NCBI RefSeq assembly: GCF_000719285.1
Contig: NZ_JOFS01000036.1
Coordinates: 1-64,000 of the forward strand
Direction: 5' to 3'
Length of the DNA: 64,000 bases
Source: Streptomyces bicolor
GTDB taxonomy: Bacteria; Actinomycetota; Actinomycetes; Streptomycetales; Streptomycetaceae
The notes beneath the pieces were generated by a model. That model made no database searches and was not told where the DNA came from. It saw nothing but the letters and a program-made list of their open reading frames with translations. The position numbers and the translations under genes were made by a program. Shown here one piece after another: positions 45,022 through 54,474 of the stretch. Position 1 is the stretch's first letter, and each line of letters begins with the position of its first letter.

Positions 45022-47910
45022 GTGGCCACTGACGAAGTGGGCGTGCCTCGTCCGCGTCGGCCACGCGGCTCCGCCGTCCGCTGGCCCTTCCGGCGCAAGC
45101 TCAACCTTCTCGTCGGTGTGCCGCTGACCGTGGTCGCGGCCCTCCTCGCCTACCTCATCGCCGACCAGACCGCGCAGTCGCGCGACGCGGCGGACGCCGC
45201 CCGGCTGGTCCGGGAGAGCGCCGAGGTCGCCACGCTGGTCGACCGGCTGGCCGCCGAGCACCAGCAGGCCGTCCTGCTCTCCGTGCGGCACGAGGCCACC
45301 GAGGGCGGCGCGCCCTCGTCCACCGCCTATCGCATCGCCCAGTCCGGGGTGAACGCCCAGGTCGACCGGGTGCGCGAGGCGTTCGGGGACCGGCTGCCGG
45401 AGACCGAGGCGCAGGCGCTGCGGGGCGTCGAGGGCCTGAGCAGCCTGCGGGACACCGTCGAGCGGCAGTATCTGCCCGCCGAGAACATCGACCCCGCCTA
45501 CACCCACGCCACGCAGGCGCTGATCGACGGCCTGGCGCTGGACCGCAACCCCGATCTCGCGACCACCTTCACCGGCAACCTGCTCGACTCGCTGCTGCGC
45601 GCGGGCGCCGCGCACAGCGCCTTCGAGACCGGCGTGTTCTCCGCGTCGACCGGTGACTCCAACGCGCTCCTCGAGTTCATCGGCGCGATCGGCTCCTACG
45701 ACGAGTACACCCACCAGGCCGACCGGTTCGCCCGGTTCGCCACCGAGGCGCAGGCCGCCCAGCTCTCCGGGATCAAGTACACCGCCGCCCAGACCGTCAT
45801 CAGCCGGCAGTTCGCCGAGCTGCAGATCGACCCCGGCTCGGTGCAGGGCGGCTCGCCCGCCGAGATCCGCGAGTCGCTCGAGGAGGCGCTCGACTCCTAC
45901 TCCGCCTACCGGGACCAGGCCAGGACCCGGCTGGCGATCACCACGTCGCTCATCGGCCAGATCGCCGACCGGGCGGACGACGCCTCCGAGGAGGCCGCGT
46001 GGAACGCGGTCCTGCTGCTCGGGCTGGCGCTGCTCGGCCTCGCCGTGTGGCTGGTCCTCGCGATGCTGGTCCGCCGCTCCGTGGTCCGGCCGGTGCAGGC
46101 CCTCACGGGTGCCGCCCGGCAGGTCGCCGACGTCGCCGAGCGCGAGCTGGCCCGGGTGGCCGACGACGACGCCGAGGACGACGGTCCGCCCCGGCTCAGC
46201 GCGATCCCGGTCACGGCACGCGACGAGATCGGCGAACTCGCCGAGGTGTTCAACCAGGTGCAGCAGACGGCGGTCGCGCTGCTGGAGCGGCAGGTCCTCA
46301 GCCGGCGCAACGTCGCCGAGATGTTCGGCAACGTGGGCCGCAGGGTCAGCAACCTGACGACCCGCCAGCTGGCTCTGATCGACGCGGTGGAGCGCGGCGA
46401 GACCGACCCCGCGCTTCTGGAACGCCTCTACTCCATCGACCACATCGCGGTACGCCTGCGCCGCAACGCCGACAGTCTGATGCTGCTCGCCGGCATCCAC
46501 GAGGCGGACCTGGACGCCGGTCCCACCGCGCTCACCAATGTCGTACGCGCCTCACTCGGCCAGATCGAGGGCTACCAGCGGGTGGAGCTGCGCGCGCGGA
46601 CCGAGGCCATGGTGGAGCCGGAGGTCATCGGCGACCTCACGCTGATGGTGGCCGAACTCCTGGAGAACGCCGTGTCGTTCTCGCCGGAGGGCCGCCCGGT
46701 CGAGGTGTCCGTGGCGAACGGCGAGCACGGCGGCGCGGTGATCGTCGTAGCCGACCACGGCCTCGGCATGAGCCCCGAGCGCCTCGACGAGGAGAACGCC
46801 CGCCTGATCCGCCGCGAGCGACTCGACCTGGTGCCGACGAAGGTCCTGGGCCTGTTCGTGGTCGGCACGCTGGCCCGCCGCTGGGAGATCACGGTCACCC
46901 TGTCCCGTACACCGGGCGGCGGTGTGACGGCCGAGGTGACCGTACCGCCGTCGCTGCTGGTGACGGGGAGCACTACGGGGGCCACGGCCTTGGCCGCGCT
47001 GGCGGCGGTGGCCGGCGGAGCGGGCTCGGGCTCGGGCTCGGGCTCCCAGACGATCCTCCCCGACGCAACGGACCCCGACGTCTCCGACGACTCCGCCGGG
47101 ACGCTGTCGGCCTCCGCCACCGGGCCCCGGCCCTCGGTCTCCGCGCAGGCGGATGCCGCGCACCGGGACGCCGTACGGCCGGACGCCGATGCGGACGGCG
47201 ATGGGCTGCGGCCGCTGCCCCGCCGGGTCTCGCGGCGGGGAGCCACCTCGGCCGGTACGGCGCGCTCGACCGCGCCTGCGGACAGGAGCACGGCGCCGCC
47301 CTCCGGGGCCGTGCCGGACGACGCGCCGTCCATTCCCGAGGCCCGCGCCGAGCAGTTCCCCGCGGCCGGCCGGCCGCAGGCCGAGGACAGCGGCGCGGCG
47401 CCCGCCGACCACGCCCGGGCCGACCAGCCCGACCCCTCGCCACGAGCCAGAGCCGACCAGCACACCTCGGCTCACGTGGCCGTGGCGGACGAGCACCCCT
47501 CCCCCGCCACGGACCGGACAGATCAACCACCCACCCCCGTCGGAGCCCGGAGCCCGCGCACGCCCGCCCCTTCAGCGCCCGCCCCTGACGCGGCATCAAC
47601 GGGCCGTTCGGCATCCGGTGAAGACCCCGCCGCCGGTCGCCCCCTGCGTCGCCGCGTCCGGGGCGCGACCCTGCGTACGCCGGGCGGCTCCTCCGCCCAG
47701 CAGGCCGTGCCGCGACAGGGCGTGCGGGCCGTGGACGCGGAAGCCGTGCGGGCGGCGATCGAGGAGTTCGAGGCTGCCGTGGAACGCGCGCACCGTGACA
47801 GCCGGCACGGCGGCGATCGAGCGGGCACCGGAGCACCCTCCGCCCCGGCCGCACCCCCAACCCCCCATACGCAGGACCAGAACGACCCCCCGGAAGGAGC
47901 GGAGCAGTGA
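45022..47910 (+). CDS. Conservon sensor-like ATPase CvnA (second conservon)
   Basis: A 962-residue membrane protein: N-terminal helix (KLNLLVGVPLTVVAALLAYL), an extracytoplasmic NIT-like region (about 60-325), a second helix (LLLGLALLGLAVWLVLAML), HAMP, and an ATPase domain with ELLENAVSFSPEGRP and VVADHGLGMSPE. It lacks an H-box. The last 320 residues are low-complexity, rich in Ala, Pro, Asp and Ser, with a short helical end (AVRAAIEEFEAAVERAH). It starts with GTG at 45022 after AAGGAGG. It is divergent from the OpuC-binding protein gene; a weak promoter (TTGACG at 44895) is possible. Confidence 0.93.
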   Translation: MATDEVGVPRPRRPRGSAVRWPFRRKLNLLVGVPLTVVAALLAYLIADQTAQSRDAADAARLVRESAEVATLVDRLAAEHQQAVLLSVRHEATEGGAPSSTAYRIAQSGVNAQVDRVREAFGDRLPETEAQALRGVEGLSSLRDTVERQYLPAENIDPAYTHATQALIDGLALDRNPDLATTFTGNLLDSLLRAGAAHSAFETGVFSASTGDSNALLEFIGAIGSYDEYTHQADRFARFATEAQAAQLSGIKYTAAQTVISRQFAELQIDPGSVQGGSPAEIRESLEEALDSYSAYRDQARTRLAITTSLIGQIADRADDASEEAAWNAVLLLGLALLGLAVWLVLAMLVRRSVVRPVQALTGAARQVADVAERELARVADDDAEDDGPPRLSAIPVTARDEIGELAEVFNQVQQTAVALLERQVLSRRNVAEMFGNVGRRVSNLTTRQLALIDAVERGETDPALLERLYSIDHIAVRLRRNADSLMLLAGIHEADLDAGPTALTNVVRASLGQIEGYQRVELRARTEAMVEPEVIGDLTLMVAELLENAVSFSPEGRPVEVSVANGEHGGAVIVVADHGLGMSPERLDEENARLIRRERLDLVPTKVLGLFVVGTLARRWEITVTLSRTPGGGVTAEVTVPPSLLVTGSTTGATALAALAAVAGGAGSGSGSGSQTILPDATDPDVSDDSAGTLSASATGPRPSVSAQADAAHRDAVRPDADADGDGLRPLPRRVSRRGATSAGTARSTAPADRSTAPPSGAVPDDAPSIPEARAEQFPAAGRPQAEDSGAAPADHARADQPDPSPRARADQHTSAHVAVADEHPSPATDRTDQPPTPVGARSPRTPAPSAPAPDAASTGRSASGEDPAAGRPLRRRVRGATLRTPGGSSAQQAVPRQGVRAVDAEAVRAAIEEFEAAVERAHRDSRHGGDRAGTGAPSAPAAPPTPHTQDQNDPPEGAEQ

Positions 47911-48383
47911 GCACGTCGACAGGTGGCACCCCGGCGGGAGGCACCACGCCGGCCGAACTGCAGGCCGCCGCAGCCGACTTCACATGGCTGCTGAATCGCT
48001 TCGCGACCGAGACGGCCGGCGTCGTGGACGCCATCGCCGTCTCGTCCGACGGACTCCTCATCGCCGTGTCCGAACTGCGGGAGCAGGCCGACTCCGAGCG
48101 GCTCGCCGCGATCGTCTCCGGCATCACCAGCCTGGCCGCCGGCGCGTCCGGCAACTACGGCCTCGGCGGTCTCAACAAGGTCATCATCGACCTGGAGGGC
48201 GGCCACGTCCTGGTCTCCGCGATCGGCAGCGGCGCCGTGCTCGGCGTCGTCACCGACAAGGAGGCCAAGCTGGGCAACATCGCCTACGAGATGACCGTGT
48301 TCGCCAACCGCGCCGGCGCCGCCCTCAGCCCGCAGCTCGTGCTGGAGCTGAAGAACAACGTCGGCGCCGCGTCGGGCCGCTGA
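47907..48383 (+). CDS. Conservon protein CvnB (roadblock/LC7), second conservon
   Basis: A 158-residue roadblock/LC7 protein: FTWLLNRFATETAGVVDAI, then VSSDGLLIAVS. The GTG start overlaps the cvnA stop (GTGA). It is longer than CvnB of the first conservon. Confidence 0.92.
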   Translation: MSTSTGGTPAGGTTPAELQAAAADFTWLLNRFATETAGVVDAIAVSSDGLLIAVSELREQADSERLAAIVSGITSLAAGASGNYGLGGLNKVIIDLEGGHVLVSAIGSGAVLGVVTDKEAKLGNIAYEMTVFANRAGAALSPQLVLELKNNVGAASGR

Positions 48384-48417
48384 CCGGGCCGACCCGGTCG
48401 AGAAGGACGGACAACCC

Positions 48418-48843
48418 ATGGCGGACGGCACCCCACCGCCGGACCCGAGCGGCCCGGACGCGGTCGGCCCCGCCTCCGCCGTACGGCCGTTCCTGGTCAC
48501 CGCGGGCCGGGTGGCGGCCGGCGGTGACGGCCCGTCGATGCCCGTCGAGACCCAGGTGGTGGCCACCGCCGAGGGGCTCGACGCGCTCGACCGGCTCGCC
48601 TTCGAACGGCACGACATCGTCGCCGTGTGCCGGCTGCCGCAGTCCATCGCGGAGATCGCGGCCCGGCTGCGGCTGCACCTGAACGTGGTGCGCGTCCTCG
48701 CCGAGGATCTGCGCGCCGCGGGGCATTTGACGGTGCACGTGCCCGACTCCGGCGTCGTCCACGACGCTTCCGTCCTGCGCAGGGTCATCGAGGGCCTGCG
48801 CGCCGTCCCCGACTCACGAGGGGTACTCAGTGACACCGACTGA
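48418..48843 (+). CDS. Conservon protein CvnC (DUF742), second conservon
   Basis: A 141-residue DUF742 protein with AVRPFLVTAGRVA at the N-terminus and a helical C-terminal half. Its ATG is 34 bp after cvnB; it overlaps cvnD by 14 bp. Confidence 0.9.
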   Translation: MADGTPPPDPSGPDAVGPASAVRPFLVTAGRVAAGGDGPSMPVETQVVATAEGLDALDRLAFERHDIVAVCRLPQSIAEIAARLRLHLNVVRVLAEDLRAAGHLTVHVPDSGVVHDASVLRRVIEGLRAVPDSRGVLSDTD

Positions 48844-49429
48844 ACCGGCCACCGTCCCAGCCGCGCGGTCGGCCGCCGTACGACCGCCGCTGCCGGTGAA
48901 GATGGTGATATCGGGCGGCTTCGGCGTGGGCAAGACCACCACGGTCGGCTCGATATCCGAGATCGAGCCGCTGACCACCGAGGCCGCCATCACGGAGGTC
49001 GCGGCGGGTGTGGACGACCTCACCCACACCCCGCGCAAGACCACGACCACCGTGGCCATGGACTTCGGCTGCCTCACCATCGACCCCACGCTGAAGCTGT
49101 ATCTGTTCGGCACGCCCGGTCAGGAGCGGTTCGGCTTCATGTGGGACGACATCGTCGAGGGCGCGGTCGGCGGGCTCGTCATCGTCGACACCCGCCGCCT
49201 GGACGACTGCTACGCCGCCGTCGACTACTTCGAGCACAAGGGCATCCCCTTCGCGGTCGCCGTCAACGCCTTCGACGGCAGGGTCGAGCACACCCTGGAG
49301 GAGGTCCGCTGGGCCCTCGACGTCACCGACGGCGTCCCGGTCCTGGTCTTCGACGCCCGCGAGCGGGGCTCGGTACGGGACGCCCTGCTCGTCGTACTGG
49401 AACTGGCCCTGGCCCGCACGGAGGGCTGA
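48830..49429 (+). CDS. Conservon small GTPase CvnD, second conservon
   Basis: A 199-residue Ras-like GTPase: P-loop GGFGVGKTTTVGS, FGTPGQERF (the Gln position is conserved), and VAVNAFDG in the G4 position. It begins with GTG at 48830. It is a paralogue of the CvnD at 41578, with the same gene order around it. Confidence 0.93.
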   Translation: MTPTEPATVPAARSAAVRPPLPVKMVISGGFGVGKTTTVGSISEIEPLTTEAAITEVAAGVDDLTHTPRKTTTTVAMDFGCLTIDPTLKLYLFGTPGQERFGFMWDDIVEGAVGGLVIVDTRRLDDCYAAVDYFEHKGIPFAVAVNAFDGRVEHTLEEVRWALDVTDGVPVLVFDARERGSVRDALLVVLELALARTEG

Positions 49430-49456
49430 CGCGCCCAGGGCCCAGGGTTCGTCCCG

Positions 49457-50125
49457 CTAGCCGCGCCTGCGCACCCCCGGCGACACCGTGATCCGTCCCA
49501 CCGCCCAGAACACCGCGAGCGTGGTCAGAGCCATGGCGGCCACCAGCGTGGCGCCGCCCACGACCTTCTCGTAGTCGCGCTGGTAGAGGCCGTCGATGAT
49601 GTAACGGCCGAGGCCGCCGAAGCTGACGTACGCGGCGATGGTGGCCGTCGAGACGATCTGGATGGCCGCCGAGCGCAGTCCGCTGAAGATCAGCGGGAGG
49701 GCCATGGGCAGTTCGACCCGGAACAGGACCCCGGCCTCGCCCATGCCCATGCCGCGGGCCGCGTCCACCGGTGCGGGGTCGACGGAGCGCATCGCCTCGT
49801 ACGTGGTGACGAGGATGGGCGGGACGGCGAGCACCACCAGCGGGATCATCACGGGCGCCATGCCCAGGCCGAGCAGGATGAACATCAGCACCATCAGGCC
49901 GAAGCTGGGCAGCGCCCGGGCGGAGGTGGCGATGAGGGCGAGCGTGTTGCCGCCGCGCCCGGTGTGACCCGTGAGCAGGCCGACCGGCAGTCCTACGGCG
50001 GCGGCGATGGCGAGCGCCATCAGCGTGTACTGGACATGCTCGGCGACCCGCGTCGGGATGCCGTCGTAGCCCTGCCAGTGGGCGCTGTCGTTGAAGAAGG
50101 CGCTGATGAAGTTGAGTACGTTCAC
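49457..50125 (-). CDS. Osmoprotectant ABC transporter permease (OpuCB/OpuCD type)
   Basis: A 222-residue permease with five to six transmembrane segments and the loop GMGMGEAGVLFRVELPMALP that contacts the ATPase. It is the last gene of the ATPase-permease-permease operon, overlapping the preceding permease by 4 nt. Together with the lipoprotein at 43763 it forms an OpuC-type osmolyte importer. Confidence 0.92.
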   Translation of the reverse strand: MNVLNFISAFFNDSAHWQGYDGIPTRVAEHVQYTLMALAIAAAVGLPVGLLTGHTGRGGNTLALIATSARALPSFGLMVLMFILLGLGMAPVMIPLVVLAVPPILVTTYEAMRSVDPAPVDAARGMGMGEAGVLFRVELPMALPLIFSGLRSAAIQIVSTATIAAYVSFGGLGRYIIDGLYQRDYEKVVGGATLVAAMALTTLAVFWAVGRITVSPGVRRRG

Positions 50126-50808
50126 CGGGCGGCCTCCTTGGCGACGAGCGTCCGTGAGCCCTTGCGGGTGCCGCGGGGCATCCAGGGCGTCAGCAGGACA
50201 CGCAGAACGATCAGCAGGGCGTCAACGAGGATGGCGAGGACGGCCGTGCCCAGCACCGAGAGCCACACCAGGCGGGGCTGGTCGTACTTCAGGCCGGCGT
50301 CGAGCATGTTGCCGAGGGCGCCCTCGTTGCCGATCAGCATGCCGACGCTGACGAGGGAGATGCTCGACACGGACGCCACCCGCAGTCCGGCGAGGATCGC
50401 GGGCGCGGCGATGGGCAACTGCACCTGGAGATACCGTCGTACGGGCCCGAGGCCCATGGCGGTGGCCGCGGCCAGGGTCTCCTGCGGCACCGACCGCACA
50501 CCGTCCACGATGGCGGGGACCAGTACGACCAGGCTGTAGACGGCCAACGGGATCATCACCGTGAGCTCACTCAGGCCGGTGTAGTCGATGAGGATGACGA
50601 AGAACGCGAGTGACGGAATGGCGTAGAGCACGGTCGTCACCCACATCACCGGCGGGTACAGCCACCGGAAGCGGACGCACAGCTGTGCCACGGGCAGTGC
50701 CACGAGCAGCCCGGCGAGCACCGGGAGCAGTGCTTCGCGCAGGTGCAGTCCCACCAGGCCGAAGTAGCTGTGCTCCAGGTAGCTGGGCATGTCGAAGAGC
50801 TCGTTCAT
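50122..50808 (-). CDS. Osmoprotectant ABC transporter permease (first)
   Basis: A 228-residue permease (MNELFDMPSYLEHSYFGLVG) with the OpuC loop AMGLGPVRRYLQVQLPIAAP. It overlaps the ATPase gene at one end and the second permease at the other (ATGA both times), so the three genes are co-transcribed. Two unlike permeases per complex are normal for OpuC systems. Confidence 0.92.
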   Translation of the reverse strand: MNELFDMPSYLEHSYFGLVGLHLREALLPVLAGLLVALPVAQLCVRFRWLYPPVMWVTTVLYAIPSLAFFVILIDYTGLSELTVMIPLAVYSLVVLVPAIVDGVRSVPQETLAAATAMGLGPVRRYLQVQLPIAAPAILAGLRVASVSSISLVSVGMLIGNEGALGNMLDAGLKYDQPRLVWLSVLGTAVLAILVDALLIVLRVLLTPWMPRGTRKGSRTLVAKEAAR

Positions 50809-51950
50809 GGCGCGACCTTCTGGGCCGTGGCCGTGCCGTCGGCGCTGCGCTCCGCGTGCGCTCCGCGGATGGCCTCGCCGATGGTCACCTGCGAGACCAC
50901 TCCGGCGGCGCGCCCCTCGGTGTCCACGGCGACGGCCCATCCGGTGGGCGAGAGCACGGCACAGTCGAGGGCGGCCCGCAGTGAGTCCGTACCGGGCACG
51001 AACGGCCGCCCGTAGGGCAGCAGTCGATCCGTCTCGATCTCCCCGGCGGTGAGATCCCCCGGCTCGCTCCAGCCGAGGGGCTTGCCGTCCGGGTCGGTGA
51101 CGAGGAGGTAGGGGACGTCGCCCGAGCCCGCGGCGGCGATCCGCTCGGCGGTGGCGTCGATGGCGACGATCGGCTCCGTCAGCAGCTCCAGGCCCGCCGA
51201 GGGGAAGAACGACAGCCGCCGGATGCCGCGGTCGGCGCCGAGGAAGTCCTCCACGAACTCGTCGGCGGGGTGGGAGAGCAACTCGGCCGGCGGGGCGAAC
51301 TGGGCGAGGTGGCCGCCGGTGCGCATCACGGCGACCATCGTGCCGAGCTTGACGGCCTCGTCGATGTCATGGGTGACGAAGACGATGGTCTTGCCCAACT
51401 CGTCCTGGATGCGCAGGAGTTCGTCCTGCAGTCCCTTGCGCACCACGGGGTCGACGGCCGAGAACGGCTCGTCCATCAGCAGCACCGGCGGATCCGCCGC
51501 GAGCGCCCGCGCCACGCCGACGCGCTGCTGCTGGCCGCCGGACAGCTGGTACGGGTACCGCTTGGCGAGCGCCCCGTCGAGCCCGACCCGCTCCATCAAC
51601 TCCCGTGCCCGGGCCCGGGACTTCTCCTTGCTCCAGCCGAGCAGGCGGGGCACGGTGGCGATGTTGTCGAGGATCGTGCGGTGCTGGAAGAGACCGGCGT
51701 TCTGGATGACGTAACCCATGGACCGGCGCAGGGTGTTGACGGGCTGCTGCCGGATGTCCACGCCGTCGAGGAGGATGGCGCCCTCGCTGGGCTCGACCAT
51801 CCGGTTGATCATCCGCAGCGTTGTCGTCTTTCCGCAGCCAGACGGCCCCACGAGCACGGTGATCGAGCGATCGGGTATCTCCAGCGACAGCCGGTCGACC
51901 GCCACCGTGCCGTCCGGGTACCGCTTGGTGACTGAATCTATCCGTATCAA
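50805..51950 (-). CDS. Osmoprotectant ABC transporter ATP-binding protein with CBS region
   Basis: A 381-residue ATPase: Walker A GPSGCGKTT, signature LSGGQQQR, Walker B VLLMDEPF, and the proline/glycine-betaine-type IQNAGLFQHRTI segment. After residue 240 comes a CBS-like regulatory region (LVTDPDGKPLGW), which in OpuA-type transporters senses ionic strength. It starts with TTG at 51950, 17 nt after a GAAGGG site. It is the first gene of the operon. Confidence 0.92.
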   Translation of the reverse strand: MIRIDSVTKRYPDGTVAVDRLSLEIPDRSITVLVGPSGCGKTTTLRMINRMVEPSEGAILLDGVDIRQQPVNTLRRSMGYVIQNAGLFQHRTILDNIATVPRLLGWSKEKSRARARELMERVGLDGALAKRYPYQLSGGQQQRVGVARALAADPPVLLMDEPFSAVDPVVRKGLQDELLRIQDELGKTIVFVTHDIDEAVKLGTMVAVMRTGGHLAQFAPPAELLSHPADEFVEDFLGADRGIRRLSFFPSAGLELLTEPIVAIDATAERIAAAGSGDVPYLLVTDPDGKPLGWSEPGDLTAGEIETDRLLPYGRPFVPGTDSLRAALDCAVLSPTGWAVAVDTEGRAAGVVSQVTIGEAIRGAHAERSADGTATAQKVAP

Positions 51951-52132
51951 AACGCCGAATACCCTTCGGGTTTGGCAGAGGTTGCCCGCTTTCGACCACG
52001 GGCCCCGGCAGTTGAAGCTCGAGTCTAGACCGCTTGTATTGCGGGATCTTTGCTGTGACCTGCCTGAGAGTCCGCTGATGCTCACCCTCCCTTCAGAACG
52101 GCCACAGGTACCGCACAGCAGCGGCCCGATCG

Positions 52133-53029
52133 TCACCGCCTGGACGCCTCCGACGTCGGCTGAGGGCTGCGCAGGGCGGCGAAGGAACGACCGCCCGCCG
52201 TCCACCGGTCGACGGCACTCCAGCCGGCGCGCTCAGCGTGCCGCAGCAGGGCGGGCGTGCCGAGCCGGGCCCAGGGGAAGGGGGCTCCGGGGGCGCCACG
52301 GGCGTCGGTGACATGGACCTGGACCCGCTCGTCGAGGTCCAGGTCCGGCACCGTCTCGGCGATCAACAGGCCGCCGCGAGCCAGAAGTTGCACCATCCGG
52401 TCGAGCAGGGCCGCGGGGTCGCCGCCGATGCCGACGTTGCCGTCCATGAGGAGGGCGGTGCCCCAGCGGCCCTCGCCGGGGAGCGGGTCGAAGACGGACC
52501 GGCGCAACGCCGGGCCACCGAGCCGTACGGTGCGTGCGACGGCGGCCTCGCTGACGTCGATGCCGAGCACCTGGCGCCCCTGCCGCGCCAGCGCCGCCAC
52601 CATCCTCCCGGGTCCGCAACCGACGTCCAGCACCGCGCCCTCACACCGCCGCAGCACCTCCAGATCCGCCGCGTCGACCGCCGCGCACCACCGCTCCACG
52701 TCCAACGGCAGCAGCCAGCCGTCGGCACGGCGCAGGAAGAGGGGGCCCTGGCCGGTGCGGAGGGCGTGCGCGTAGGGGTCGGCGGACCAGGTTCGGTCGG
52801 GCGTGGGGTGGGTGGACGAGGATCGGGGGCCGGGGGTGAACGGGCCGAGTGTGCGGGTGCCGGCGTCGGCCGGGACCAGTGGCGGTGCGTCGTCGGTGCC
52901 GGGACCCGCCGCGGGCTGTCGTGCCGGGCCGTCGGTCGTGGTGTCCTGGCAGGGGCCGACCCCGGTCGGCCCCGCCTGTCGCGCGATCCACGCCGCCGTG
53001 GCCTCCCGTACCTCCCGCAGCCCGCTCAT
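52133..53029 (-). CDS. SAM-dependent methyltransferase of the glycosyltransferase operon
   Basis: A 298-residue protein with a variable Pro/Thr-rich N-terminal 100 residues and a class I methyltransferase domain: GAVLDVGCGPGRMVAALA, VLGIDVSEAAV, and LIAETVPDLDLD. It overlaps the DUF2064 gene (ATGA) and ends the three-gene operon. The substrate is unknown, possibly a lipid-linked or nucleotide sugar. Confidence 0.85.
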   Translation of the reverse strand: MSGLREVREATAAWIARQAGPTGVGPCQDTTTDGPARQPAAGPGTDDAPPLVPADAGTRTLGPFTPGPRSSSTHPTPDRTWSADPYAHALRTGQGPLFLRRADGWLLPLDVERWCAAVDAADLEVLRRCEGAVLDVGCGPGRMVAALARQGRQVLGIDVSEAAVARTVRLGGPALRRSVFDPLPGEGRWGTALLMDGNVGIGGDPAALLDRMVQLLARGGLLIAETVPDLDLDERVQVHVTDARGAPGAPFPWARLGTPALLRHAERAGWSAVDRWTAGGRSFAALRSPQPTSEASRR

Positions 53030-53637
53030 CGGCCCGCCGCCGGAGACAGCCGCGCCAGCGCCTCGGCGAAGCGGCCGCCCGGCGCCGCCTCGGCGACCAG
53101 GTCGGCGTCGTATGCGGTGTCGACGTCCCGCAGGCGGGGCAGGTCGCGCACGCGCAGATCCGCGAGCCGGGCCCGCTGTACGGCGCCTGTGTGCGGTGTC
53201 GACATCGGCACGCCCCGCAGCCGTGACGGGTCCGGCGCGGCCAGGCCCAGGGCCCAGAAGCCGCCGTCCTCGGCGGGGCCGAAGTACGCGTCGCAGTCCG
53301 CCCAGTCCACGGTCAGCAGCTCCGGCGTCACCTGCGGGGTGTCCATGCCGATGAGCAGGGCCGGGCCGGTGCAGCCCGCGAAGGCGTCGGCCAGCCGTTC
53401 GTCGAGACCGCCCGCGCACTGCCGTACGACGTCGAAGCCGGGCGGCAGCCAGGGGCCCGGCGTCCCGTCCAGGACCAGCACCCGGCGCCGGGCGGGCGTC
53501 CGCGCCACGGCGTCGAGGGTGTCGGCGAGTGCCGCTTCCGCGAGCACGGCGGCCTCGTCGGGCGTGAAGGGCGGGGTGAGTCTGGTCTTCACCCGGCCCG
53601 GGCGTGGCTCCTTGGCGATGACGAGGAGCGTGGTCAC
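53026..53637 (-). CDS. DUF2064 glycosyltransferase-like protein
   Basis: A 203-residue protein beginning TTLLVIAKEPRPGRVKTRL, the signature of DUF2064/TIGR04282 proteins with a nucleotide-sugar transferase fold (the KTRL loop binds nucleotide). LIGMDTPQVTPELL and GPAEDGGFWALG follow. It starts with GTG at 53637, overlapping the GT2 gene. Family members often accompany GT2 enzymes of this type; the exact reaction is unknown. Confidence 0.88.
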   Translation of the reverse strand: MTTLLVIAKEPRPGRVKTRLTPPFTPDEAAVLAEAALADTLDAVARTPARRRVLVLDGTPGPWLPPGFDVVRQCAGGLDERLADAFAGCTGPALLIGMDTPQVTPELLTVDWADCDAYFGPAEDGGFWALGLAAPDPSRLRGVPMSTPHTGAVQRARLADLRVRDLPRLRDVDTAYDADLVAEAAPGGRFAEALARLSPAAGR

Positions 53638-54362
53638 GGGCGGGCCCCTTCCCGGACGTTCCCGCCGACCGGTTCCTCGGCCAGCACCCGGTTCATGTCC
53701 CGCACCGCCTGCCAGGTGCCGCGCCACGTCCCGGTCACCTTCGAGGCACCCGTGCGCGGGCGGTACGGCACGTCGAACTCGGCGATCCGCCAGCCCGCGT
53801 CGGCGGCGCGCACCACCATCTGGAGGGGGTAGCCGCTGCGCCGGTCCGTCAGGCCGAGGGCGAGCAGGGGCGCGCGGCGGGCGGCGCGCAGGGGGCCCAG
53901 GTCGTGCAGGCACAGGCCGGTTCGGCGCCGGAGGAGGCGGGCCAGGGCGAGGTTGGCCGCGCGGGCGTGCGGCGGCCAGGCGCCGCGTCGCTGGGGGCGG
54001 CGCCGGCCGAGGACGAGGTCGGCCTCGTCGGCCACCAGGCGCCGTACGAAAGGCACCAGGTCGCCCGGGTCGAGCGAGGCGTCGCAGTCGCAGAAGCACA
54101 CGATGTCCGCCGTGGCCGCGCTCAGGCCCGCGTGGCAGGCGGCGCCGAAGCCGCGCCGCGCCTCTCGTACGACGGTCGCGCCGAGGGCGTGCGCGATGTC
54201 CGCCGAGCCGTCGGTGGAGCCGTTGTCCACGACGAGCGCCCGCCAGCCGGGCGGGATCCGGTCCAGGACCCAGGGCAGCGCCTCGGCCTCGTCGAGGCAG
54301 GGAAGCACGACGTCCACGGACGCCGGGTGCGGGTCACTCGCTCGTGGGGATGAGGTCGTCAC
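53634..54362 (-). CDS. Family 2 glycosyltransferase
   Basis: A 242-residue GT2 enzyme: VDVVLPCLDEAEALPWVL (donor site), VDNGSTDGSADIA (DxD-like), and FCDCDASLDPGDL (second acidic motif), without transmembrane segments at the C-terminus. It may transfer a sugar to a polyprenyl phosphate. The start could be GTG at 54362 or 54371. It is the first gene of the operon with DUF2064 and the methyltransferase, and is divergent from a two-component response regulator. Confidence 0.88.
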   Translation of the reverse strand: MTTSSPRASDPHPASVDVVLPCLDEAEALPWVLDRIPPGWRALVVDNGSTDGSADIAHALGATVVREARRGFGAACHAGLSAATADIVCFCDCDASLDPGDLVPFVRRLVADEADLVLGRRRPQRRGAWPPHARAANLALARLLRRRTGLCLHDLGPLRAARRAPLLALGLTDRRSGYPLQMVVRAADAGWRIAEFDVPYRPRTGASKVTGTWRGTWQAVRDMNRVLAEEPVGGNVREGARP

Positions 54363-54444
54363 GGCATTCACCCTACGAGCGAGAATCGGGCATATCGGAC
54401 TGCGGCTCCTTACGAAACAAGGACGTCGGAGCCGGACGGCGACA

Positions 54445-54456
54445 CACGCGCGCGTG
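54445..54456. promoter_or_regulatory. Isolated CACGCGCGCGTG palindrome between divergent operons
   Basis: The same 12-mer that recurs in the first 15 kb appears here between the GT2 operon and the response regulator gene, 18 bp before the regulator start. It could serve as an operator for one or both. Confidence 0.4.
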
Positions 54457-54474
54457 GGGTGCGAGGCTGGCGGC

